Under the pieces are notes generated by a model. It had not been told where the DNA came from. It made no database searches and saw only the letters and a program-made list of their open reading frames with translations. The position numbers and the translations under genes are program-made. From Nemertoderma westbladi (Eukaryota; Xenacoelomorpha; Nemertodermatida; Nemertodermatidae), in assembly GCA_032718475.1 (NCBI GenBank), contig JAUCBJ010003623.1:1-33500 (forward strand): a DNA stretch of 33,500 bases, in the 5' to 3' direction. Below are positions 1 to 6,279 of the stretch, piece after piece; within the stretch, counting starts at the first letter, position 1; the number at the start of each line of letters is the position of its first letter.

Positions 1-225
1 AAAATAATTATTTCTTGCCGTCGCACTAAATATATATTATAAGTAATTACGTACGTAATAAACACTAATATATTGCACTAATCTACTAAATAATCGATAA
101 AATAACATTCTACTAAATAAAATTAAAGAAAACGATTATAATAAAATTACGTAATAATACATACATAAATATAAAATAAAAAACAAATATAAAATGATAT
201 AGTCACACACCCACTCCATATGTTA
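1..225. other. AT-rich flank, possible start of 3' LTR of the minus-strand BEL element
   Basis: No gene is visible. The segment is very AT-rich. Read on the minus strand, the sequence just after the stop codon of the 711-aa ORF contains a purine stretch (ggagtggg) followed by TGTGTGAC. This resembles a polypurine tract followed by an LTR starting with TG. I could not match this stretch to a second LTR copy to the right of the ORF, so the LTR assignment is an inference only. The segment runs off the window edge. Confidence 0.3.
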
Positions 226-2361
226 TTACGTTATGGAGTCCCTAGATATTTGTCGGATTAGGGAAGTGGTCGTAGGAAGAGTATCTTGCCTTCCATAGTT
301 TCCGGACAGTTTCCGGTTTCTTTCCAGTAAACATAAACGACCAGCTGGGTGATTGGGTTGTCGTGTTACTTTCTCCGCTCCCTTGGCATGTCTACTCTCC
401 GCCGTGGTAAGATGAGGAGGCCATTCATCTTCTTCTTTACTTAGGGAGTCGGGTCCACCTAACCAGCCGGGAGTATCTATCCGTTCTTGAGGAGTCGCTC
501 CTCTGGAAGCGATGTCGGCTAGATTAATCATCTCGGGGCGATGTCTCCATTGATCTTCATTGGAGTTAATATCGTCATTATCTGTGGAGTATGGTGTTCC
601 CTCAGTTAGTTCGTCCACTTCACTGCTCTCCACTTCCCAACCATTTATCTGGCATATTCTTTCTGGTGGTAGTCTCTCTTCGAGAGTTCTGCGGGAAGGG
701 CCAGTAAAGTACCAACCTACTCTAGTTCTTACCGCATAGGTTTGTAGTGGCTGCGGTTGAGCAGGTCGTTTTTCCAATGTCTCGAGCGCCTCGTGCGCGT
801 TTTGGCCGATAAGTATTTGCACTCCAGGATAATCCGTCTGGAATCGAGGTATTTTAAGTTGTTGGATGCTCTTGTCCTCGTTCCAGTTATAAGGCTCTAC
901 TTGGGTATTAGCGAAGTTCTTTATAGCTACCATTTTTACTGACCTTATACTTTGTTCTCCTAATTTATCCTGTGGGGTGGACAACGCACCTACATAGTAA
1001 TCTGCCGTTATGGTAGATTTCCAAACCTGTATAACTCCTGACATATTTAACTTAGTTCGGAATTTGGGTTGTCCAGCAAAGATGTCTTCGGCTAGTTCTT
1101 GATCGATGAATGTTCCTGTACTGCCGGAGTCAAGGAGGGCATTCACTATGTAACTTTTGTTAGGACCCTGAACTCTTACCTGCACTACAGGAAATTCTCT
1201 GATTCCTACGTTGGAAGTTGAAGGTTTCCAGGATGGTTGTCTGTCAAAGTTAGTTGGGGAGAACTCATTGTCGGTGTCCTTTTCGTAAGTAAGTGCTCGA
1301 TACACTGCGGTATTTATTAGGTAACAGGATTCGTTGGCGTCGGAGAATTCGTCCGTATAGAATCCTTCCCACTCAGAACTTTGGTCAGTGTCGTTCACAT
1401 CACTGAATTGGACATGTGATTTGGGCTCACTTACCTGACTCGGGCTGTTTCGTTCGAATTCCGTGTGCAACAAGCTATGATGTTTCGCGCCGCACTTAGC
1501 ACACCTTGCGTCAGAGTAACAGGTTCGCCGCTGGTGTCCGCGTCTGAGACAGTTATAGCATAACCGCTTATCCCACATGACTTCACGTCTGTCTACCAGG
1601 GATTTCTTTAGGAATTCCGCACACGCACTCAAACGGTGGGGCCCATCGCACAGCGCACATTTTGGTTTAATGTTACTCACTTTACCTTGGGTAACGTTCT
1701 GCACTCTCGTTCTTTCTTCGGGCTTTCTTCCGTGTACTCTGTTAGGAGACTGAGGAGGAGTCTTAGCAACCTGTTCTCTCCTGTCATGGGTTCGAGCTTT
1801 AGATTTACTTACGTCCTTTGAGGTCTTGTTAACATAGTAAAATTTCTCGGTGTCTTTCCCGCTGTCTTCTTCTTCAGAAGCTTGGCTTTCGCCGTCATCA
1901 GTATAACACACCGGTGTTACTCTTCTCCTAGAAACGGGTTTCTCACTTACCTTATTTTCCGATGTTTTCTCCCTGGACTGTTTTATAAGTTGTAGTTTTA
2001 CTTCACCGTCTAAGAAGGACATAAGATCAGCCATGGTAGGTCCCCGTCTTTGTTGCTCATTCATATACAATACCTTCTTGTCCCAGCGTGTACATACTCC
2101 ACCCTTTGGTAAAGTAGAGACAATGGCTCCAATAACCATGGAACTCTGGTATTCATGAGACTTACCTAACCAATCCAATTGTCTGCAGATCTCCTGGATC
2201 TCATCGGAAAACTCTATGATCCCGCTACTAAGGAACTTTCGGGGGGCTACTAATTTCGCATACAAATACTTAGCTATGTTATCCTTATTACCATACCTGA
2301 TGTTTAATGTATCCCAGACTTGTCTTAATCCATCTGGATGTCCAATAAACTTTAACGCCAT
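226..2361 (-). CDS. BEL/Pao retrotransposon Gag-protease, internally deleted (RT lost, fused to RNase H tail)
   Basis: This 711-aa ORF is a BEL/Pao-type Gag-Pol fragment. Residues ~1-125 match the C-terminal half of the DUF1759 Gag domain. They are followed by a charged linker and three zinc knuckles: CX2CX3HX4C near residue 233, CX2CX4HX4C (CYNC..H....C) near 266, and CX2CX3HX4H near 286. A DUF1758-type aspartic protease follows, with LLDSGST near 410 and GWYFTGP near 555. A full BEL Pol would continue with ~250 aa of reverse transcriptase and RNase H. Here the protein passes in frame to QWRHRPEMINLADIASRG near residue 604, the conserved tail after RNase H, then GPDSL..EEDEWPPHL, and ends without integrase. 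The N-terminal Gag half is also missing: an in-frame stop lies eight codons upstream of the chosen ATG. It is a deleted, non-autonomous copy; whether it is expressed is unknown. Confidence 0.85.
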   Translation of the reverse strand: MALKFIGHPDGLRQVWDTLNIRYGNKDNIAKYLYAKLVAPRKFLSSGIIEFSDEIQEICRQLDWLGKSHEYQSSMVIGAIVSTLPKGGVCTRWDKKVLYMNEQQRRGPTMADLMSFLDGEVKLQLIKQSREKTSENKVSEKPVSRRRVTPVCYTDDGESQASEEEDSGKDTEKFYYVNKTSKDVSKSKARTHDRREQVAKTPPQSPNRVHGRKPEERTRVQNVTQGKVSNIKPKCALCDGPHRLSACAEFLKKSLVDRREVMWDKRLCYNCLRRGHQRRTCYSDARCAKCGAKHHSLLHTEFERNSPSQVSEPKSHVQFSDVNDTDQSSEWEGFYTDEFSDANESCYLINTAVYRALTYEKDTDNEFSPTNFDRQPSWKPSTSNVGIREFPVVQVRVQGPNKSYIVNALLDSGSTGTFIDQELAEDIFAGQPKFRTKLNMSGVIQVWKSTITADYYVGALSTPQDKLGEQSIRSVKMVAIKNFANTQVEPYNWNEDKSIQQLKIPRFQTDYPGVQILIGQNAHEALETLEKRPAQPQPLQTYAVRTRVGWYFTGPSRRTLEERLPPERICQINGWEVESSEVDELTEGTPYSTDNDDINSNEDQWRHRPEMINLADIASRGATPQERIDTPGWLGGPDSLSKEEDEWPPHLTTAESRHAKGAEKVTRQPNHPAGRLCLLERNRKLSGNYGRQDTLPTTTSLIRQISRDSIT

Positions 2362-2394
2362 TAATACTGTACTGTAATAATATCAGAAAGGCAG

Positions 2395-2396
<2 letters not shown>

Positions 2397-2428
<32 letters not shown>
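2397..2428 (+). repeat. poly(G) run, 32 G
   Basis: Uninterrupted run of 32 G, 36 bp upstream of the Gag-protease start (poly(C) in that gene's sense). It is the longest of several long G/C homopolymers in the window and a potential quadruplex former. Exact length may be unreliable in an assembly. Confidence 0.9.
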
Positions 2429-2429
<1 letters not shown>

Positions 2430-3054
2430 ACCTGGAACCTGGCTTGAGAACTTTTAGCTGTTTAGTATAGTAAATGACCAGAGATAAAGAATATAGAGAG
2501 AGGGAGGTCCATGTATATTGTGGGGTGAGACAATATACCGTTAGTTGAATCCGTTATAATCTGTGTCACAACATTCCCCTACCAATAGGGATACTTTTCA
2601 CATCGTTGTTATGTCGCACAATGTACTAAACACGGTCGTTCTAGACTATCAGACTATATTGAATAGTTAGTACACAACACTCGTCCCCTTTGTTACAAGC
2701 CTCGCTGCGCTCGTCCTTTATTTCTTGACACCAAAATATATTATGTTACAAATAATTACGATTGTGTACTAAATTTCATGAAAATCCTTTGATAACAATG
2801 TCTATAACAATATAATATAAATCAATACCAAACCAATGGCAGAATGGACTTCGCTAGGAAGGGGTGTGCCAGTCCTGTAGTATAGTACCGGTAGTCCTTG
2901 GTAAATACATCCTGTACCCAGGTACCATTACCTGATTACTGCATTAAAAAGTTGTCTTGCACTAGTCTGCTGGTACTGTAGTAGCCTGCAAGTAGTCCAT
3001 TTATTGCTGTAGTGGACTGGTGTGTGTACTGCTGTACTGTATACCGGTAGAGAT
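2429..3054. other. non-coding flank, possible 5' LTR remnant of the minus-strand BEL element
   Basis: No ORF of note. Read on the minus strand, TGTTGTGACACAG begins near 2569 after a purine stretch (aggggaa). This looks like the start of a BEL LTR, which would run leftward to about 2440, immediately before the poly(G) tract and the Gag ORF. No clear matching copy was found on the other side, so this stays tentative. The rest (2580-3054) is unremarkable AT-rich DNA. Confidence 0.25.
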
Positions 3055-3059
3055 GACCT
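3055..3059 (+). repeat. target-site duplication GACCT, left copy
   Basis: GACCT directly precedes the 5' LTR and is repeated exactly at 10762-10766, directly after the 3' LTR. A 5-bp duplication is usual for BEL/Pao and Gypsy integrases. Confidence 0.93.
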
Positions 3060-3130
3060 TGTTAGCGAATCAATTCCGCCTCACCAAACCCCATAAAGTG
3101 AGCCATTAAACCGTAAAGCAATATTGGGAG

Positions 3131-3161
3131 CACGAGGTTGATTACCAATATCAACCTCGTG
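3131..3161 (+). other. LTR hairpin, 12-bp perfect stem
   Basis: CACGAGGTTGAT is followed by a 7-nt loop (TACCAAT) and the exact reverse complement ATCAACCTCGTG. An outer pair, ATTGGG / CCCAAT, flanks it. The same structure is in the 3' LTR at 10292-10322. It lies upstream of the inferred transcription start, so it may act as DNA (cruciform or protein site) or in the 3' end of the transcript. Confidence 0.8.
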
Positions 3162-3330
3162 TCACCCCAATAAAGGGAAGGAGAAACACACAATAGGGGT
3201 CAGGGGCCAAACCCCTAACCGAGAGAGAACACAGGGAGTGAAGGGAAACACTCCAAAGGGTGCCAACAGGGATATTAGCCAATGGGGGGACAGCATCGAC
3301 TAGGTACTGTAACAAGGCCAAACCGTGCAA

Positions 3331-3365
3331 TATATATTACCGGTCGATGCAATACTCATTCAGTC
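3331..3365 (+). promoter_or_regulatory. LTR promoter: TATA box and TCAGTC initiator
   Basis: TATATAT begins at 3331 and TCAGTC lies at 3360-3365 with its A at 3362, 31 bp downstream of the first T of the TATA box. This is the usual TATA-to-start spacing, and TCAGTC matches the arthropod initiator consensus TCAKTY. It would place the U3/R border near 3362. The 3' LTR carries the same sites at 10492-10526. Start-site mapping has not been done. Confidence 0.65.
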
Positions 3366-3575
3366 ATCTCAGTACAGTCAGGCAGAACGGTGACAGTTAA
3401 GACCATCACCGCCGTCACCAATATATACTACCATATCATTACCGGTATACTGTGCTATCATTACTGCATTACTCCGTCTATCTTATATACATATTATCAA
3501 TAACACTGGAAGAACGACAAACCCTTTTCTTTCATTCACACGGCGGGGACGCGTACGAAACAACACCGGATAAAC

Positions 3576-3595
3576 CGGGATCCTCTCGGATCCCG
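3576..3595 (+). other. U5-end hairpin
   Basis: CGGGATCC, tetraloop TCTC, GGATCCCG: an 8-bp perfect stem ending 5 bp before the LTR terminus. It is also present in the 3' LTR at 10737-10756. It could be relevant to integrase end recognition or RNA structure next to the primer site. Confidence 0.75.
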
Positions 3596-3656
3596 TCACA
3601 GTCTTAACTCTAGGCCTGCCGAACTGTAACTGCCAGACACAGACAGAGGACAAAGG

Positions 3657-4091
3657 ATGAGTCGAGAAGAGAAGACGACACCGCCGCGGACCCCGGGCGA
3701 CGATCTAACGATCCGTGAGGCCGCGACGCGACGATACGGACCCACGCCACCGGTCGATGCTACGTCGATCACGTCGACGCCGGTTGACGCCACGTCGATA
3801 ACGAGCAACCCGGCGAACCAAGATGTGGGGGGTCGTCTACAGCGAGAGAGCGAGTCGAGTAGAGGAGAGAGCGAGACGGGGGAGGAGAGAGACGAGTCGA
3901 CACAGGGCGGCGGTCGATATGCCGATGTCGCCGGCCAGCCACAGGCCGAGGGCGACGGACGGCCCACCGGAACGGCAACGGTGGGGCCGACGGTACGACG
4001 CCGAACCCGGAGGGAGAGAGGAGATGTCGACGACGAGGACGTCGGGGTCGTCCGCTCCGACGAGCCTACGCCGCGACCCGGGAACAACTGA
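3657..4091 (+). CDS. leader ORF of the BEL-like element, function unknown
   Basis: A 144-aa ORF, the first substantial ATG after the 5' LTR (56 bp downstream). The product is hydrophilic and rich in R, E, T, S and P, with a repeated VDATSITS segment at residues ~33-50. It has no domain I recognise and no hydrophobic core, so it looks disordered. Base composition is much more GC-rich than the window average. It ends 32 bp before the next ORF, in a different frame. It could be a separate leader protein or the disordered N-terminus of an extended Gag whose frame has since been broken. Confidence that it is translated is low to moderate. Confidence 0.4.
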   Translation: MSREEKTTPPRTPGDDLTIREAATRRYGPTPPVDATSITSTPVDATSITSNPANQDVGGRLQRESESSRGESETGEERDESTQGGGRYADVAGQPQAEGDGRPTGTATVGPTVRRRTRRERGDVDDEDVGVVRSDEPTPRPGNN

Positions 4092-4123
4092 AGGAAGCTA
4101 GAGGAGGGGCTGAGATAGACCAG

Positions 4124-4675
4124 GTGAAGTTGAGGAGACGACTAGGTGAGTCGAACAGATACTTTGATTACCTAGTGCGTTCTGGGCAGGGAGAACTGGC
4201 CGAGGAGAGAGCGAGAGGGGTTGCCTTCGAACTGTTTGGGCTATGGGAACGTAGGGGTATGGGGCCTGGTGTAGTGTACATAGGGCCATACTTAGTCGAT
4301 GCCAGGGAAGTTAAGTTAGTGGGTTGGGCGGGACCGCACGAGGGCGAATCCGAGGTTAGCTCCGAGGATTCGGCCTCGTCGGTCAGCGAGGACCCCGGAA
4401 AGCGGGGGAAAGTTAGTAGGACGGAGGGGCGGCGGGAGTCCGTCGCAACCGATAAGTCTGCTACATCCTCCGCAAAAGAAAGAAGGGTGCAGGAGATAAA
4501 TCTGGCAGCGTATGAATTAAAAACTAGAGAGATATTAGAGTGGAGAACTAGAGGGAGAAGGAGAGGGAGCAAGAGAGTGAACGCGAAGAGCGTGAGGCAA
4601 GAGAACAGAGCGTGCGGTACACGTACAGTACGTACAGCAACCGTACGGGTGAGGGGGGTAGTAGTAGTGCGTTAG
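4124..4675 (+). CDS. second upstream ORF, possible N-terminal Gag segment
   Basis: An open frame of 183 codons from a GTG; the frame is open further upstream to about 4060, reading REQLKEARGGAEIDQ, which suggests that a helical segment begins before the GTG. Residues 1-70 (RRLGESNRYFDYLVR, ELFGLWERRGMGPG, VVYIGPYLVDA) look like a folded domain, and the remainder is charged and low-complexity. I do not recognise the family. It overlaps the following ORF (4612) by about 64 nt in another frame, near a G6 run. Best guess: part of an extended Gag precursor of this element, read through frameshifts or broken by indels. Confidence 0.4.
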   Translation: MKLRRRLGESNRYFDYLVRSGQGELAEERARGVAFELFGLWERRGMGPGVVYIGPYLVDAREVKLVGWAGPHEGESEVSSEDSASSVSEDPGKRGKVSRTEGRRESVATDKSATSSAKERRVQEINLAAYELKTREILEWRTRGRRRGSKRVNAKSVRQENRACGTRTVRTATVRVRGVVVVR

Positions 4676-5211
4676 GAAATATTGGTATTAATAGTACCGT
4701 AGTAAATAACCCTAATCCCTTTATTACAGGAAATATTTTACCCGGTAGTAGTAATTTAAGTTTAAATTCAAATAATAATATTAATTCAAATATTCAGAAT
4801 AATCAAAATAATTCAAATAATTCGAATAGCAATTTAAATTTTGAAAATAATAATAATTCTAACTTAAATAATTTAAATAATAATCCCGTTTCAAATTCTA
4901 ATAATTTAATTGATTTAACAAATAATATTGGGAATGGTGCTATTAATGTGAACGCGTCAGACGTGTATAGCCCGGCAGACGGCGGCCTGGTAGGCCACGT
5001 AGTTAGTAGGCAGGAAGTGGCGCGGTTGAGCCAACCCGAGGTGGGCCTGGTAGGCCACGCAGTAGTAGAGAGAGAGGCGGGGGTGAATAGACCCGGCCGC
5101 AGTAGAGACAGTGTGTCGACTAGAGAGGGGTGTAGAGACGAAGTAAGAGATATTGAAGTTAGATGTGGCGGGTGGGGGGGGGGGGGGGGCTACGGGCGCC
5201 CCACCACATGA
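4612..5211 (+). CDS. Asn-rich low-complexity ORF
   Basis: A 199-aa ORF whose central part (residues ~25-110) is dominated by Asn, Ser and Leu encoded by AAT-rich sequence (4676-4940). This contrasts sharply with the GC-rich DNA on both sides. Two copies of a GGLVGHVV / VGLVGHAV motif follow (residues ~124 and ~144). The end reads into the first poly(G) run and terminates soon after. No known domain is visible. It may be a disordered, prion-like segment of an extended Gag, or simply microsatellite expansion in a non-coding leader. Confidence 0.35.
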   Translation: MRYTYSTYSNRTGEGGSSSALGNIGINSTVVNNPNPFITGNILPGSSNLSLNSNNNINSNIQNNQNNSNNSNSNLNFENNNNSNLNNLNNNPVSNSNNLIDLTNNIGNGAINVNASDVYSPADGGLVGHVVSRQEVARLSQPEVGLVGHAVVEREAGVNRPGRSRDSVSTREGCRDEVRDIEVRCGGWGGGGGYGRPTT

Positions 5212-5490
5212 GATTAGCGGCGAGAGAGGGGGGGCAGAGAATGCCCCACAAGAGGGGTGTAGAAGTGTAGTAAGAGGTAGTGAAGTTAGAAGTGGCGGGT
5301 GGGGGGGGGGGGGCTACGGGCGCCCCACCACAGAAGATTAGTGGCGAGAGAAAGGGGGTAGAGAGTGTCCGACAAGAGGGACGCAGAAGTGTAGTAAGAG
5401 ATAGTGAAGTTAGAAGTAGCGGGTGGGGGGGGGGCTACGGGCACCCCACCGCGAGGGATTAGTAGCGAGAGAGGGGGGGCAGGGAGTGTC
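5150..5490 (+). repeat. three tandem ~125-bp repeats, each with a poly(G) run
   Basis: Units start near 5153, 5280 and 5404 (spacings 127 and 124 bp). Each contains GAAGTTAGA, then GCGGGT followed by a G run of 16 (5174-5189), 13 (5301-5313) or 10 (5425-5434), then CTACGGGC and GCGAGAGA. Run lengths fall by exactly 3 from unit to unit. Each unit length is 1 modulo 3, so the reading frame rotates from unit to unit. Confidence 0.88.
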
Positions 5491-6279
5491 CCACAGGCGT
5501 CGGCGGATAATGCGCGGGCCGAATTAGGTAAACCGCAACACCCGGCGACGGAGAGTAATAGGGGGATTGCGAGTATCCCCAGCGGCGTGCGATCGAGCAG
5601 AGAGAGACAGGTTGACGTCGCGAGAGGGCGGGCGACGGAACGTCGAGCCCAGTCAGAAGAGAGAAGATTAGTAGAGTTTAATAGAGAGGTCGAAGATAGG
5701 AGAAGATTAGTAGAGTATAATAGAGAGGTCGAAGATAGAAGAAGATTAGTAGAGTTTAACCGAGAGGTCGAAGAGAGAAGAAAGGAAGATAATAGAAGAG
5801 TCGTTGCTAGGAGCAACCGGAGAGCGAGGACGGATAGCGAGCCGTCGATAGTAGAGATGGAGTTAGGGAGTCAGTGGGGTCGAACTTCGGGAGATTGCCG
5901 TCGCCCCGGAGAAACGCACCGCACGCCAAGAGAGGGGTACAGGACGTACCGATACGAAGACGAGAGCAGGATAGGGGATCGAAGAGAAGCTTCCCGACGG
6001 GATGTAGCTGCCGATCGAGAGTACGGTAGTCGCGGGGAGATTCGAGATTCGCGAAGAATAAACTTCGGTTCGGAAGGGCACATGCAGACTGCAGGACATA
6101 CTGTAGGCCTTACTGCACATACTATTATAGGCCATGCTGGGAGAGATAGAGTAGGCGATAGGGTAGCGCGGACGACGGGATTAAACCCGGAAGTCGCGGA
6201 GTACATACCGGTAGGTAGGCGAGAGGTAGGTAGGCCTATATCGGTACAGCAGCATGACTATAATTTCACAGGGACATAA
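5404..6279 (+). CDS. Arg/Glu-rich ORF directly upstream of Gag-protease
   Basis: A 291-aa ORF starting in the third poly(G) repeat. It is dominated by Arg, Glu and Gly. Around residues 88-125 there are three near-identical copies of a ~15-aa unit (RRLVEFNREVEDR / RRLVEYNREVEDR / RRLVEFNREVEER) encoded by a 45-bp tandem repeat at 5665-5790; these are predicted to be helical or coiled-coil. The last 26 nt overlap the start of the 863-aa Gag-protease ORF in the next frame, so the two could be joined by a frameshift or translated separately. I recognise no domain. Confidence 0.45.
   Translation: MKLEVAGGGGATGTPPRGISSERGGAGSVPQASADNARAELGKPQHPATESNRGIASIPSGVRSSRERQVDVARGRATERRAQSEERRLVEFNREVEDRRRLVEYNREVEDRRRLVEFNREVEERRKEDNRRVVARSNRRARTDSEPSIVEMELGSQWGRTSGDCRRPGETHRTPREGYRTYRYEDESRIGDRREASRRDVAADREYGSRGEIRDSRRINFGSEGHMQTAGHTVGLTAHTIIGHAGRDRVGDRVARTTGLNPEVAEYIPVGRREVGRPISVQQHDYNFTGT

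Larger units (their letters stand above)
3060..3600 (+). repeat. 5' LTR (541 bp)
   Basis: Direct repeat of 10221-10761, starting TGTTAGCG and ending GTCACA, so TG...CA boundaries are kept. It contains a 12-bp-stem hairpin (3131-3161), an AATAAA at 3169, a TATA/initiator promoter (3331-3365) and a terminal hairpin (3576-3595). A 73-codon ORF inside it (3282-3503) is present in both LTRs but shows no coding signature. Confidence 0.96.

Noticed and set aside
3282-3503. 73-aa ORF inside the 5' LTR (also at 10443-10625 in the 3' LTR)
   Set aside because: It spans the TATA box and initiator, and one LTR substitution alters its reading. No coding signal.
3601-3640. Search for a tRNA primer binding site after the 5' LTR
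   Set aside because: No stretch starting with TGG that matches a tRNA 3' end was recognisable. The primer may be an internal tRNA fragment or a tRNA I cannot recall, so no feature is called.
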